NCBI GenBank assembly: GCA_022447545.1 | Contig: JAKVBI010000029.1 | Span: 16,767 to 80,766, forward strand | Length of the DNA stretch: 64,000 nucleotides | Reading direction: 5' to 3' | Source: Myxococcota bacterium | GTDB lineage: Bacteria; Myxococcota_A; UBA9160; SMWR01 | Shown: in pieces, positions 47,289-57,197 of the stretch | Layout of the letters: every line of letters begins with the position of its first letter | Position numbering within the stretch: the first letter of the stretch is position 1 | Made by a program: the position numbers and the translations under genes | The notes under the pieces: model-generated | What the model was told of the DNA's origin: nothing | Seen by the model: only the letters and a program-made list of their open reading frames with translations | Databases searched by the model: none

Positions 47289-49042
47289 CACATCGTCTCC
47301 GGGGCGGTAATACCGAGCAAAGAAAGAGTATTGGCAAGCACGATCCGAACCCCCAGCACGAGTCCAAGGCGTGCATTCGTAAGCGTCGCATCATCTCCAA
47401 GGATTCGGTGCCGGCTTCCGTCCTGAACGTAGGGATTCCAGAGCCCCGCGAGTTCACGGGCATAGTAGGCAAGGTGATGTGGCTCTCGTGTCTCTGCAGC
47501 CTGGGACACCATTTCAGGGAACTCGGAGATCTTTTTGAGAATTTCGATCTCCTCGGGAAGTGTCAGTTGGGATGCGTCCAATGTGTTGGCATCGGGCATT
47601 TCCACTCCCTGCTCTCGTGCCTTTCGCTCAATGCCATGGGTACGGGCGTGAGCGTACTGCACGTAATAGGCGGGGTTTTTCTTCCAATCCGTCTCCTTGG
47701 CGAGATCAAGATCGAAATCGAGCTGACTCTCGGCACGACGCTGTACCATGAAGAAGCGGAACACGTCGACACCCACCTCACGAAGCAACTCGTCCACAGT
47801 CACGTAGGTCGCTCGCCGTGTCGACTGTTTGACCTGATCCCCTCCCTGCGTGAGAGTGACGAACTGATGCATGACGAGTTCGATCTGTCCCTCTGGACAG
47901 CCCAGTGCTTCCGCAGCCTTCTTTACGAATGGAAATTGCTCGATGTGGTCGGCCCCCTGAATGTCGACGACACTCTCAAAACCTCTCCGGAATTTCTCAC
48001 GGTGATAGGCGATGTCTGGAAGTAGATAAGTCGGGTCACCAGAACTCTTGACCAGCACACGGTCCCGATCCAACTGGAACCGAGTCGCACGGAACCAGAC
48101 CGCACCGTCCTTTTCATAGACCAAATCCATTTTCCGCAGATCGGCCAAGGCTTCTTCGATCTTTCCATTTTCGTAGAGATCCGTCTCATTGGAATAAACA
48201 TCGAAGTGGACGCCAAGATCGTTGAGTGTTGCGCGAATCTCTCGGAAGATCTCTCGCTCCGCGGTCTCCTTAAAGATTTCGTCCCTGGCTCCATCTACCA
48301 GTCCATCCCCATGCTCGTCGAGCAGGCCTCGCGCGAGGTCCTCGATATAGCCACCCTGGTATCCATCACGGGGAAATACGACGGGAAGCCCATCGATGCT
48401 CTCAGGCCAGGGAGAATCCGGATCCGTCAGAGCGGATTCTGACGGGGGTGCGGCGAGACCCAGCGCTTCCAGATAACGTGCCTTCACCGAGTCCCCGAGC
48501 ACGCGCATCTGCCGCCCGCCGTTGTTGAAGTAGTACTCCCGTGTGACTTCGTAACCCACAGCACCGAGAAGACGGCTGATGGTGTCTCCCAACACGCACT
48601 GCCGTCCATGGCCCAGCGTCAGAGGTCCTGTTGGGTTTGCGGACACGAATTCGACCTGGATGGGGCGCTGCTGACCCGACTCCGAGCACCCATATCGAAC
48701 ACCTTGCTCAATCACTTGCCGAAGAATCCCGTGCCAACTTTCCTTTCCCAGCCATACGTTTACGAAACCCGGGCCTGCAACTTCGAGTCGCTGAATCGTC
48801 GCGTCTTGATTCTTCAGATGAGCGATGAGATCGTTCGCAATCTCACGCGGGGGCTTTCGAAGCCTTTTCGCAATGACCATCGCCGCGTTGCAGGCGAAAT
48901 CGCCGTGCTCGGCTTGGCGAGCGGGTTCCAGAGCAAACTCCGGCATTTCGCCGCCGTCGCCTGCCGCTTCCAGAACGGCTCGCAGAGCGAGTTCAAAATT
49001 CCCTTGCAGCTGCTCCTTCAAGGCGCCACCCCATCGCTCCAC
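47288..49042 (-). CDS. argS: Arginyl-tRNA synthetase
   Basis: 584 residues. Class I synthetase with the N-terminal Add-1 domain, the HIGH-type signature SANPTGPLTLGHGR (here LGHG), the insertion FVKKAAEALG, and the C-terminal anticodon domain ending with the DALRP-like segment ARLGLVLGVRIVLANTLSLLG. Start uncertain: the ATG at 49042 lies 25 bases inside ftsB and is crowded by its SD; a TTG seven codons later (LKEQLQ, the usual ArgS start) is equally plausible. Confidence 0.95.
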   Translation of the reverse strand: MERWGGALKEQLQGNFELALRAVLEAAGDGGEMPEFALEPARQAEHGDFACNAAMVIAKRLRKPPREIANDLIAHLKNQDATIQRLEVAGPGFVNVWLGKESWHGILRQVIEQGVRYGCSESGQQRPIQVEFVSANPTGPLTLGHGRQCVLGDTISRLLGAVGYEVTREYYFNNGGRQMRVLGDSVKARYLEALGLAAPPSESALTDPDSPWPESIDGLPVVFPRDGYQGGYIEDLARGLLDEHGDGLVDGARDEIFKETAEREIFREIRATLNDLGVHFDVYSNETDLYENGKIEEALADLRKMDLVYEKDGAVWFRATRFQLDRDRVLVKSSGDPTYLLPDIAYHREKFRRGFESVVDIQGADHIEQFPFVKKAAEALGCPEGQIELVMHQFVTLTQGGDQVKQSTRRATYVTVDELLREVGVDVFRFFMVQRRAESQLDFDLDLAKETDWKKNPAYYVQYAHARTHGIERKAREQGVEMPDANTLDASQLTLPEEIEILKKISEFPEMVSQAAETREPHHLAYYARELAGLWNPYVQDGSRHRILGDDATLTNARLGLVLGVRIVLANTLSLLGITAPETM

Positions 49043-49398
49043 GGCAGTACTCCAGATCGAAGAGGCGGGGCAATCGTCGAGTCCGTTTCGCCAGGCATCC
49101 GAACCAGAATCTCCCCCCGGCGTACGAATCCGAGTTCTTCACGGATAGCCCGCTCCGTCGCAAACGCATCCTCTTCCAGATCAGTGATCTGGACAGAGAG
49201 CACCGCGACCTGTTCGCGCAAAGCGTCGATGGTTCTCGTCGACTCCTCAAGACTCTGACGATACGCCCACCATCGCAGCAGCCCAGAATCCGTGTCAGCG
49301 AACGCCCATGCCATGACGCTGAGCAGAATGACGGGGATGGGCCAAAGTCGAAACAAGAATCGTATACCTCGAATGCGGGGGCCGTACTCCGTGTTCAC
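49018..49398 (-). CDS. ftsB: FtsB/DivIC-family septum formation protein
   Basis: 126 residues: one N-terminal membrane helix (about 15-33), a coiled coil (about 46-80, SLEESTRTIDALREQVAVLSVQ-type heptads) and the conserved closing segment AIREELGFVRRGEILVRMP. In the family it bridges FtsL and FtsQ in the divisome. The C-terminal tail of 25 residues is unusual in length. It overlaps the argS start; the SPOR gene further down strengthens a division-gene context. Confidence 0.85.
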   Translation of the reverse strand: MNTEYGPRIRGIRFLFRLWPIPVILLSVMAWAFADTDSGLLRWWAYRQSLEESTRTIDALREQVAVLSVQITDLEEDAFATERAIREELGFVRRGEILVRMPGETDSTIAPPLRSGVLPWSDGVAP

Positions 49399-49445
49399 AT
49401 TTCGTTCAGCGTGATAGCCAAGCCATGCGCCGGGTCATCACCGAT

Positions 49446-49973
49446 TCACTCTCCGTCCATTACGCGTTTGATCCGCCGAAGGTAGGCGGTCGCATCCCAT
49501 TCCTTGGGTCCGATATAGCGCTCGACCACCATGCCCTTCCGGTCGATGAGGAGGGTTTCCGGAAAACGAAAAGCCTGAAATCTTTCAGCGACGTCCTGGT
49601 TCGGGTCGAGGAGGATCGGAAACGTCAGTCCCAGCGCCTCTTGAAACTCCTGGACAGGTTCAATGGTGTCATCGACTGAGATCGCAACCAACTCGAATTC
49701 CTCGGACCCAAGCTGCTGGTAGAGGCGTTCCATTGCCGGCATCTCATCTTCACAGGGCTTGCACCACGTTGCCCAGAAGTTGATCAACACGACTCGTCCG
49801 GCTAGGTCTGTGTTGGAAAGGCTCCCCGTTTTGCCCACGATCTTCAGATCAAAGGCGGGGGCCGCGCTTCCGCGAATGATGGGCGGAGGCGAACCCGGCG
49901 ACAGAAGCACGGCAAGTCCCGCTGCGATTGCGACCACAGCAGCCACCAGCCACGATCCAAGCCGAGCATTCAT
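49446..49973 (-). CDS. TlpA/ResA-like thiol-disulfide oxidoreductase
   Basis: 175 residues: N-terminal signal anchor (about 7-25) and an extracytoplasmic thioredoxin domain with the active site WATWCKPCEDEMP (C71, C74), the TlpA-type insertion and the cis-Pro region FRFPETLLIDRKG. Probably reduces periplasmic disulfides, for example in cytochrome c maturation; no partner genes are near. It follows rplQ after 55 bases on the same strand. Confidence 0.92.
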   Translation of the reverse strand: MNARLGSWLVAAVVAIAAGLAVLLSPGSPPPIIRGSAAPAFDLKIVGKTGSLSNTDLAGRVVLINFWATWCKPCEDEMPAMERLYQQLGSEEFELVAISVDDTIEPVQEFQEALGLTFPILLDPNQDVAERFQAFRFPETLLIDRKGMVVERYIGPKEWDATAYLRRIKRVMDGE

Positions 49974-50028
49974 GCTTCGCCCATCAAGGCCCGCAATCGA
50001 ACCAATGCGTGGCCCACACGAGCCTTTT

Positions 50029-50409
50029 CTACTCCTTCTTGGGAGGGGTGCTTCCGCCTTCTACGAGTTCGACAATCGCCATGGGCGCGTTGTCCCCCAC
50101 ACGGTGACCGAGCTTGAGAACTCGAGTGTAGCCACCGGGCCGGTCTCGATAACGTTCGGCGAGCTCGTCAAAGACCTTGGCTGCAACATCGCGTTCGCGG
50201 ATGATCCGCAGTGCTCGACGACGGTGGTGCAGACCCCCCTTCTTACCGAGGGTGATCATCCGATCCGCGATCCTCCGAACCTCTCTCGCTTTCGCATCGG
50301 TGGTCTCAATACGCTCGTGCTCGAGCAGTGACGTTACCATGTTCCGATACAGAGCCAGCCGATGTGAGCTGCTCCTACCAAGTTTTCGAGATCTGGCGCG
50401 ATGGCGCAA
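50029..50409 (-). CDS. rplQ: 50S ribosomal protein bL17
   Basis: 126 residues from the TTG at 50409, which gives the canonical start [19 protein letters not shown] and has GGGAGGTG five bases upstream. The longer frame beginning inside rpoA is a read-through in another frame. It follows the rpoA stop by one base, the usual end of the alpha operon. Confidence 0.95.
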   Translation of the reverse strand: MRHRARSRKLGRSSSHRLALYRNMVTSLLEHERIETTDAKAREVRRIADRMITLGKKGGLHHRRRALRIIRERDVAAKVFDELAERYRDRPGGYTRVLKLGHRVGDNAPMAIVELVEGGSTPPKKE

Positions 50410-50410
50410 G

Positions 50411-51436
50411 TTACACCTCCCGATCCCGCATGCGCTCGAGGGCCGCTCGATCCGGGAAGTTGTCGAACGCCATGCCCAATTCGAGACCCATGCTGGCAAG
50501 AACTTCCTTGATTTCATTCAGGGATTTCCGACCAAAGTTCTTGGTCTTCAGCATTTCACTCTCGCTTCGCTGTACCAGCTCACCGATATGTCGAATGTTC
50601 GCATTCTGCAGACAGTTTGCAGAACGGACAGAGAGTTCGAGTTCATCGACGGATTTGAACAGATTCGGGTTGAGCGGCGTCGCTTCATCCGCCACCGTGT
50701 CCTCGACTTCCGTCGGCTCATCGAAGTTGATGAAGATCGTGAGTTGTTCCTTGAGGATCTTTGCCGCGTAGGCAACTGCATCTACCGGCGTAACCGTCCC
50801 ATCGGTCCACACCTCCAGTGACATCTTGTCGAAGTCCGTCTCTCGTCCGACGCGTGCGGGAGTCACCGTATAGTTAACGCGTCGAATCGGAGAGAACACC
50901 GAGTCGATGGGAACCGTACCGATTGGCATGTCAGCCTGCTTGTTCTTCTCAGCCGGGACATAGCCCTTACCGGAACTGATGGTGATCTCCATCTCGATAT
51001 CTGCTTCATGAGAAAGAGTGGCGATCTTGTGCTCAGGATTGAAGACTTCAATGGCTGAGTCCGCGGCAGAGATGTCGCTTGCCAGAAGGACCCCTTCCCC
51101 CATCTTGTGAATGCGAATGGTCCGCTCGCCTTCGGTGTGAAGTGACAACCTCACCTCCTTGAGGTTGAGGACAATGTCGGTCATGTCCTCCATCACTCCG
51201 GGTACGGTGGTGAATTCGTGCTCCACCCCAGTAATCCGCACGGAAGTGACCGCGTGACCCTGGAGCGATGACAACAGAACCCTTCGCAAAGCATTCCCGA
51301 GAGTTAGCCCGAAGCCCCGTTCCAACGGCTCACACGAGAAACGGCCATAGCTTCCCGGGGAATCTGCGTCACTGATCTCGAGCCGACGAGGCCGGATGAG
51401 TTCGCGCCAGTTCTTTGCAACGGTATCGATATTCAT
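50411..51436 (-). CDS. rpoA: RNA polymerase alpha subunit
   Basis: 341 residues. The N-terminal dimerisation domain has [21 protein letters not shown], and the C-terminal domain (from about 265) has the helix-hairpin-helix [27 protein letters not shown]-type segment that contacts UP elements and activators. Sits between rpsD and rplQ as usual. Confidence 0.98.
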   Translation of the reverse strand: MNIDTVAKNWRELIRPRRLEISDADSPGSYGRFSCEPLERGFGLTLGNALRRVLLSSLQGHAVTSVRITGVEHEFTTVPGVMEDMTDIVLNLKEVRLSLHTEGERTIRIHKMGEGVLLASDISAADSAIEVFNPEHKIATLSHEADIEMEITISSGKGYVPAEKNKQADMPIGTVPIDSVFSPIRRVNYTVTPARVGRETDFDKMSLEVWTDGTVTPVDAVAYAAKILKEQLTIFINFDEPTEVEDTVADEATPLNPNLFKSVDELELSVRSANCLQNANIRHIGELVQRSESEMLKTKNFGRKSLNEIKEVLASMGLELGMAFDNFPDRAALERMRDREV

Positions 51437-51457
51437 GGAGTTCTCCCCCTCGAATCC

Positions 51458-52084
51458 CTACCGGGAATAGAGTTCGACGATCAACTGCTCTTGGATGGGC
51501 ATGGTGATGTCTTCGCGCACAGGCATGGCCAAGACAGTGCCCTTGAAATGGTCTTTGTCGATTTCGAGCCACTGCGGCAGGCTTCGACTCTCCAGCGCAT
51601 CGAGTGCGCCTGCAATTCGGGTGACTTTGCGAGATCTCTCGGCAAGAGTCACTTCCGTGCCCTGTCGCAAAAGCATGGATGGCACCGTGGCCTTCCGACC
51701 GTTCACCAGGAAGTGCCCGTGGCGAACAAGTTGACGGGACTCAGCACGTGATGTGGCGAAGCCCATTCGAAAAACGATGTTGTCGAGCCGGCGCTCCAAC
51801 AGAAGCAGGAGATTCTCGCCAGCTCGGCCCTTCATGCGTGCAGCACGTTTCATCGTTGCGGCGAACTGACTCTCCATCAAGCCGTACATCCGCTTGACCT
51901 TCTGTTTTTCTCTCAACTGGACACCGTAGTCCGAAAAACGAGCCCTACCCTGCCCATGCTGGCCGGGCGGATAGCCTCTCCGATCGACGGCACACTTTGC
52001 GCTGAAGCACCGGTCGCCCTTGAGGAAAAGCTTCGTTCCCTCCCGGCGACAGAGGCGGCAGACTGCTCCTGAATATCGAGCCAT
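51458..52084 (-). CDS. rpsD: 30S ribosomal protein uS4 (zinc-binding form)
   Basis: 208 residues. The N-terminus has four cysteines (C9, C12, C26, C31), the zinc-ribbon C+ type. The S4 RNA-binding domain follows ([27 protein letters not shown]). It nucleates 30S assembly and in many bacteria represses its own operon. Confidence 0.97.
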   Translation of the reverse strand: MARYSGAVCRLCRREGTKLFLKGDRCFSAKCAVDRRGYPPGQHGQGRARFSDYGVQLREKQKVKRMYGLMESQFAATMKRAARMKGRAGENLLLLLERRLDNIVFRMGFATSRAESRQLVRHGHFLVNGRKATVPSMLLRQGTEVTLAERSRKVTRIAGALDALESRSLPQWLEIDKDHFKGTVLAMPVREDITMPIQEQLIVELYSR

Positions 52085-52102
52085 GATTCTTCTCCGTTAA
52101 CC

Positions 52103-52483
52103 CTAGACTCGTCGTCTCTTGGGAGGTCGACACCCGTTGTGCGGAATCGGAGTCGTGTCCCGAATGAGAGTCACTTTGATCCCCGCCGCTTGAATTGCAC
52201 GTACAGCGGATTCCCGACCCGAACCCGGTCCCTTCACATGGACCGCGACTTGGCGAACGCCATGTTCAATGGCCTTCTTCGCACACTCTTCTGCAGCAAC
52301 CTGTGCCGCGAAGGGAGTGGACTTTCTGGAACCCTTGAATCCCTGGCCACCCGCCGTCGACCAACATAGCGAGTTTCCCGCCACGTCCGTGAACGTGATG
52401 ATCGTATTGTTGAAAGTACTTTGAATGTGCGCAATTCCAGACTGCACGTTCTTTTTGACTTTTTTGCGCGGACCCTTTGCCAC
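52103..52483 (-). CDS. rpsK: 30S ribosomal protein uS11
   Basis: 126 residues from the GTG at 52483 ([10 protein letters not shown] start). Platform protein with [16 protein letters not shown] and the end [18 protein letters not shown] lies nine bases upstream. A longer frame over the end of rpsM is not coding. Confidence 0.96.
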   Translation of the reverse strand: MAKGPRKKVKKNVQSGIAHIQSTFNNTIITFTDVAGNSLCWSTAGGQGFKGSRKSTPFAAQVAAEECAKKAIEHGVRQVAVHVKGPGSGRESAVRAIQAAGIKVTLIRDTTPIPHNGCRPPKRRRV

Positions 52484-52500
52484 GTTGACAAGCCCTCTTT

Positions 52501-52878
52501 CTATTTCACCGGCTTTTTCTTGCCAGCTATCGTCTTGGCCGGACCCTTTCGGGTCCGAGCGTTGGTATGGGTTCGTTGGCCGCGAACAGGCAACCCTCTG
52601 CGGTGGCGCAATCCACGGTAGCAACCAATGTCCATCAACATCTTGATGTTCTGCGAGATCTCGCGTCTCAGATCGCCTTCTACGCGATAAGACCTCTCGA
52701 TCACTTCTCTGAGTCGAACAACCTCACCATCAGACAGGTCATCCGTCTTCGTATCCCCACTGACTTCGGCCTTTTCACAAATCTGACGAGCCGACGTTCG
52801 ACCAATGCCGAACAGATAGGTCAATGAGATTTCGATGCGCTTGTTTCTCGGAAGGTCAACACCTTCGATACGTGCCAT
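52501..52878 (-). CDS. rpsM: 30S ribosomal protein uS13
   Basis: 125 residues. Starts [26 protein letters not shown] and ends with the basic tail reaching the decoding site ([17 protein letters not shown]). Eleven bases downstream of rpmJ. Confidence 0.97.
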   Translation of the reverse strand: MARIEGVDLPRNKRIEISLTYLFGIGRTSARQICEKAEVSGDTKTDDLSDGEVVRLREVIERSYRVEGDLRREISQNIKMLMDIGCYRGLRHRRGLPVRGQRTHTNARTRKGPAKTIAGKKKPVK

Positions 52879-52889
52879 TCACAGACCCC

Positions 52890-53003
52890 TCAACCCTGTC
52901 GCTGCTTGTGCTTGGGGTTGTCACATATCACCCGCACAACACCACGGCGGCGAATGATACGACACTTGTTACACATTTTTCTTACCGATGATCTAACTTT
53001 CAT
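52890..53003 (-). CDS. rpmJ: 50S ribosomal protein bL36 (zinc form)
   Basis: A 37-residue protein starting [15 protein letters not shown] and ending [10 protein letters not shown], found by direct translation. The zinc ligands are C11, C14, C27 and H32, the C+ form. It lies between map and rpsM, its standard place, but with no infA between it and map. Confidence 0.96.
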   Translation of the reverse strand: MKVRSSVRKMCNKCRIIRRRGVVRVICDNPKHKQRQG

Positions 53004-53020
53004 CGATGACTCCTAGCTCG

Positions 53021-53809
53021 TCAATGGGATCCTTCGACCCTCGTGAGAACCTCTCTACCTTCCGACGTGATCAGAATCGTATGTTCGAAATGGGCCGACA
53101 AAGAACCGTCGGCGGTCACAGCCGTCCACTGATCGTCGAGCATCTCAACATCAGGCCCGCCGACATCGACCATCGGCTCGATCGCAAGGACCATTCCGGG
53201 CTTGAGACGAGGGCCTCGACCTGGTTTCCCATAGTTGGGTATCCAGGGTGCTTCATGAAGCCTGCTTCCAATTCCGTGGCCTGCAAAAACTCGGACCACC
53301 GAATACCCCTCGCTCTCTGCACGTGTCTGAACGACATGTCCGATATCTGAAAGGCGTTTACCCGGGCCCATCTCAGCGATGGCCAGGTTGAGGGAGTCTT
53401 GGGTGACATCGAGGAGTTGCCGCTTTTCCTCGTCGATCTTGCCGACTCCCATGGTCAGGGCAGAATCACCGTGGTAGCCGCTGCAAGCGACGCCAAAGTC
53501 CAGGCTGACGATGTCTCCATCTTCGAGGATTCGGGACCCGGGTATGCCATGAACAATTTCATCATTGATGGATACACACAAAACGGCCGGATACGCTGGA
53601 AGGCCATGGGGGTCGTAACCCTTGAACGAGGACATGACGCCCCGGTTTCCAATTGCCTCTTCAGCCGCTTCGTCGAGTTCCAGTGTTGAGATCCCTGGGC
53701 GAACCATTTCTCGTAACTCGAGCAGGATCTCAGCCACGTGACGGCCGGACTCCCGCATGAGTTCGATCTCTTTGCGAGTTTTGATCGGAATGCGTTCGCC
53801 GTAGGCCAT
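53021..53809 (-). CDS. map: Methionine aminopeptidase, type I
   Basis: 262 residues. Removes the initiator Met from nascent proteins. Metal ligands: LDFGVACSGYHGDSALT (two Asp), the His in GHGIGSRLHEAPWIPNYG, and the two Glu in LAIEPMVD and AHFEHTI. The start shares a base with the adk stop; rpmJ follows after 17 bases. Confidence 0.96.
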   Translation of the reverse strand: MAYGERIPIKTRKEIELMRESGRHVAEILLELREMVRPGISTLELDEAAEEAIGNRGVMSSFKGYDPHGLPAYPAVLCVSINDEIVHGIPGSRILEDGDIVSLDFGVACSGYHGDSALTMGVGKIDEEKRQLLDVTQDSLNLAIAEMGPGKRLSDIGHVVQTRAESEGYSVVRVFAGHGIGSRLHEAPWIPNYGKPGRGPRLKPGMVLAIEPMVDVGGPDVEMLDDQWTAVTADGSLSAHFEHTILITSEGREVLTRVEGSH

Positions 53810-54381
53810 CAGGATTCCAAAGCCTCGGCGACCCGTAGAGTCACTTTCTCTTCAGTGCCCATACCATCGACGGTTTTCAGCATCCCTCTGTCTCGATAGA
53901 ACTGAACCAGGGGCTCTGTGGATTCGTGGTGTACGCGCAGGCGCTCCCGAATCGTGGTTTCGTTGTCGTCGAGGCGGCCCTCGATGTTCGCGCGCTTGAG
54001 TAGCCGTTCGACGACGGCTTCTTCATCAACGGAGAGCGTGATGCACAGATCCAGACTCGTGCCGAGATCCTTGAGAATTCCGTCGAGTGCTTCCGCCTGG
54101 GCGACAGTTCTCGGAAAGCCGTCCAACACAAATCCCCGATCGATGCCGTTGCGTGCGAGGCGATCCGATGCCACTCCGATGACGAGGTCATCGGGAACCA
54201 ATTGCCCCTGATCCATGAGAGACTTCGCCTGCTTTCCCAACTCTGTGCCTTCAGCGACGGCAGAGCGCAGCATGTCACCGGTCGAGATATGGTCGATCCC
54301 AAGGTTCTTCACGAGGGTTGCAGCTTGGGTCCCCTTCCCTGACCCCGGAGCTCCCAAGAGGAGTAGGCGCTTGGCGGTCAT
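53809..54381 (-). CDS. adk: Adenylate kinase (short LID form)
   Basis: 190 residues from the ATG at 54381. P-loop GAPGSGKGTQ (10-19), AMP-binding region HISTGDMLRS, FVLDGFPRT. The LID is short (LLKRANIEGRLDDNETTIRERL), without the zinc or long LID of the 214-residue forms. GGGAGG precedes the start, which overlaps the secY stop by four bases (ATGA). A longer in-frame extension inside secY is not coding. Confidence 0.95.
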   Translation of the reverse strand: MTAKRLLLLGAPGSGKGTQAATLVKNLGIDHISTGDMLRSAVAEGTELGKQAKSLMDQGQLVPDDLVIGVASDRLARNGIDRGFVLDGFPRTVAQAEALDGILKDLGTSLDLCITLSVDEEAVVERLLKRANIEGRLDDNETTIRERLRVHHESTEPLVQFYRDRGMLKTVDGMGTEEKVTLRVAEALES

Positions 54382-55688
54382 CGGCCCAGCCTCCCTCGCA
54401 TTCGGGTTCCGCTCACGAAGCCCTCGTATTGGCGAGAGACGAGGTGGGATTCCACTTGCGCGATGGTATCGAGGCCGACCCCAACCACGATCAGAACGGC
54501 AGTTCCACCAAAATAGAACGGCACGTTGAACCGGATGGCCAGAAGAGTAGGGAGGACGCATACCGCGGAGATGTACACCGCTCCCACCAATGTGATCCGC
54601 GTCAGAATCCGGTCGATGTGTTCAGCGGTCTTTTTTCCAGGCCGGATCCCAGGGATGTAAGCACCAGATTTCTTGATGTTATCTGCCACATCATCTGGAT
54701 TGATCATGATGGCCGTATAGAAGTAACAGAAGAAAATGATAAGGCCGACGTAGAACGCCTGGTAGACGAAGGAACGAGGATCCAGGTAGGTGTTGATGAA
54801 TCCCTGGACGGCGGGTGAATCGGTGAACTGTCCCACCGTCAACGGAAACAAAAGGAGAGAAGAAGCAAAGATGGCGGGGATTACACCCGCAGTATTGACG
54901 CGCAGCGGGAAATAACTCATTCCGCCCTGCATCACCCGCTTACCGACGACTCGGCGGGCATGTTGGATCGGAATTCTCCTCTGTCCCCTCTCTACGGTGA
55001 CCACGATCAGGATGACCGCGACGATCAGGGCGGTAATGAAAAGCGTTTCGAGAATGGTGAACTGGTCTGTTTGGATGAGGCGGAAGAGTTGGCCAATGGC
55101 CGAGGGGATATTAATGACAATCCCTGTGAAAATAATCAGCGAGATTCCGTTGCCAATACCCCGTTCGGTGATCTGTTCGCCAAGCCACATGATGAATGCG
55201 GTTCCCGACGTCAGGGTAATCATGCACATCAGGCGGAAACTCCAACCTGGGTTCATGACGGCACCCTCTCCGAATTGCCCACTTTCGAGGCCCATGGAGA
55301 TCAGAAAACTCTGGAACATTGCGAGCCCGATCGTCGCGTATCGGGTGTACTGATTGATCTTCTTCGTCCCCTGCTCACCTTCTTTCTTCAGTTGCTCCAA
55401 CTGCGGTACGACCACCGTGAGCAGCTGAAAGATGATGGAGGCACTGATGTAGGGCATGATGCCCAGAGAAAAAATTGAGAGTTGCTCGAGTGCGCCTCCG
55501 GAAAAGAGGCTGAATAGCCCAAACATCGTGCCGGCTGCTCGCTCAAAAAAATCCCGAACGACATCGGAATTGATTCCGGGCGTTACGATGAACGCCCCGA
55601 GCCGATAGACAGCCAGCAGCCCGAACGTAAACAGAATCCGCTGTCGCAGTTCCGTGATTCGAGCAATGTTCTGCACTCCACCGATCAT
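54378..55688 (-). CDS. secY: Preprotein translocase channel SecY
   Basis: 436 residues and ten membrane helices. The plug/helix 2 region LGIMPYISASIIFQLL and the cytoplasmic loops for SecA and ribosome binding (FFCYFYTAIMINPDDVADNIKKSGAYIPGIRPG-type segment) are typical. Start overlaps the rplO stop. Confidence 0.98.
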   Translation of the reverse strand: MIGGVQNIARITELRQRILFTFGLLAVYRLGAFIVTPGINSDVVRDFFERAAGTMFGLFSLFSGGALEQLSIFSLGIMPYISASIIFQLLTVVVPQLEQLKKEGEQGTKKINQYTRYATIGLAMFQSFLISMGLESGQFGEGAVMNPGWSFRLMCMITLTSGTAFIMWLGEQITERGIGNGISLIIFTGIVINIPSAIGQLFRLIQTDQFTILETLFITALIVAVILIVVTVERGQRRIPIQHARRVVGKRVMQGGMSYFPLRVNTAGVIPAIFASSLLLFPLTVGQFTDSPAVQGFINTYLDPRSFVYQAFYVGLIIFFCYFYTAIMINPDDVADNIKKSGAYIPGIRPGKKTAEHIDRILTRITLVGAVYISAVCVLPTLLAIRFNVPFYFGGTAVLIVVGVGLDTIAQVESHLVSRQYEGFVSGTRMRGRLGR

Positions 55689-56128
55689 GCGATGATTTCT
55701 ACGCTCCCACCGGCTTCTTCAATCTTGCGACGTGCACCGGCACTGACATGCTGAACTTTTACGGTGAGGTTCTTCGGCGAGTCCCCCTCACCCAGAAGCT
55801 TGACTTGGTCGCGGTTGCGACGGATCAAACCTTTTCCTTCCAGTGCGGCAACGTCCACGGTTGCGCCATCGCCAAAGATGGACAGCGAACCCACGTTCAC
55901 GATGCGTTGGGTCTTGCGAAAGATGTTGGTGAACCCCCGCTTGGGTAGCCGGCGTGCGAGGGGCATCTGCCCACCCTCGAACCACATGGGGGTCGCTCGC
56001 CCTGAAGAGCGGTGTCCTTGTCCCTTATCGCCACGTCCGCAGGTCTTACCCGTTCCCGACCCCGGACCTCGCCCCACCCTTTTGTGATTACGTCGGGCTC
56101 CCGGCCTCGGCGTGAGTGAATCAAGCAC
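55685..56128 (-). CDS. rplO: 50S ribosomal protein uL15
   Basis: 147 residues. Gly/Arg-rich N-terminus (NHKRVGRGPGSGTGKTCGRG) and the conserved FEGGQMPLARRLPKRGF. Followed by secY with a four-base overlap. Confidence 0.97.
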   Translation of the reverse strand: MLDSLTPRPGARRNHKRVGRGPGSGTGKTCGRGDKGQGHRSSGRATPMWFEGGQMPLARRLPKRGFTNIFRKTQRIVNVGSLSIFGDGATVDVAALEGKGLIRRNRDQVKLLGEGDSPKNLTVKVQHVSAGARRKIEEAGGSVEIIA

Positions 56129-56131
56129 GGG

Positions 56132-56317
56132 TCAGTCCTCCACCACGACGAGGTGACGAACCTTCCGGATCATTCCCCGGATGGCTGCGGTGTCCTCGAG
56201 TTCCACTGTCTGATTCAACCGACGAAACCCAAGCCCACGAAGCGTTGCACGCTGCTTGCGGTCATAGCCGATTTGACTCTTTACCCACTTTATTTTGACC
56301 GTCTGCTCGCCGGTCAT
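56132..56317 (-). CDS. rpmD: 50S ribosomal protein uL30
   Basis: 61 residues, typical length. [28 protein letters not shown] shows the family's central motif. Start overlaps rpsE by four bases. Confidence 0.95.
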   Translation of the reverse strand: MTGEQTVKIKWVKSQIGYDRKQRATLRGLGFRRLNQTVELEDTAAIRGMIRKVRHLVVVED

Positions 56318-56817
56318 GACGCCCTACCCAATTCAGCGGCGCGCTGCTGGGGATCGCGCATCTCATTCAGGGCGGTCATCGTTGCTCTCACGACGTTCTT
56401 CGGGTTGTTCGAACCCAATGTCTTGGTCAAGACATCATGCACGCCGACGGCTTCAAGAACGGCCCGCACGGGGCCTCCTGCGATGACGCCAGTCCCGGGG
56501 GACGCAGGGCGCAACAAAACTTTCGCCGCGCCGAACCGACCGATGATCTCGTGAGGAAGCGTTCCTTCCACGAGGGGTACGCGCACCAGGTTCTTGCGCG
56601 CGCGCTCCACTCCCTTCCGAATGGCTTCGGGAACTTCGCCAGCCTTTCCATAGCCGACTCCGACGATTCCCTCGCCGTCGCCGACCACGACTAGAGCGCT
56701 GAAACTGAAGCGCCGGCCACCCTTGACCACCTTGGCAACACGGTTGATGTGGACAACGCGATCCGTGAGTTCGTAATTGTTCGGGTTGATTTGTTCAGTG
56801 GGCATTTGATGGGCCAC
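56314..56817 (-). CDS. rpsE: 30S ribosomal protein uS5
   Basis: 167 residues. Double-stranded RNA-binding domain [27 protein letters not shown] and the C-terminal [27 protein letters not shown]. Follows rplR after one base. Confidence 0.97.
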   Translation of the reverse strand: MAHQMPTEQINPNNYELTDRVVHINRVAKVVKGGRRFSFSALVVVGDGEGIVGVGYGKAGEVPEAIRKGVERARKNLVRVPLVEGTLPHEIIGRFGAAKVLLRPASPGTGVIAGGPVRAVLEAVGVHDVLTKTLGSNNPKNVVRATMTALNEMRDPQQRAAELGRAS

Positions 56818-56818
56818 C

Positions 56819-57190
56819 CTAAAACTGCAATCCCGCTTCGCGGGCTGCGTCAGCCAGAGCCTTCACTCGGCCGTGGTAAAGAAATCCGTTTCGGTTGAAG
56901 ACCACCTTCTCGATGTTTCGCGATCGCGCTGCTTCCGCCACGGCCGTACCGACCTTTGTCGCTGCGTCGATATTGCCCGTGGAGGACATACCCGCGACGA
57001 TCGATTGGGTACGCGTAGACACGCTCACGATCGTATCTCCCGTTTCGGGATCGTTGATTTGAGCGTAGATGTGCTTGGCCGTACGAAAGATGGTCAGTTT
57101 CGGGCGAGTCGTTTCGGAGGTTGCGCGACTGGATCTGGTACGCCGCGCGATACGCTTCCGCAGCTTCTCTGTGCGAATTTTACGTTTCAT
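56819..57190 (-). CDS. rplR: 50S ribosomal protein uL18
   Basis: 123 residues from the ATG at 57190 ([17 protein letters not shown]), with GAGGGG upstream. Binds 5S rRNA; ends [27 protein letters not shown]. The frame continues upstream over rplF but that part is not coding. Confidence 0.96.
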   Translation of the reverse strand: MKRKIRTEKLRKRIARRTRSSRATSETTRPKLTIFRTAKHIYAQINDPETGDTIVSVSTRTQSIVAGMSSTGNIDAATKVGTAVAEAARSRNIEKVVFNRNGFLYHGRVKALADAAREAGLQF

Positions 57191-57197
57191 CAGCCCC

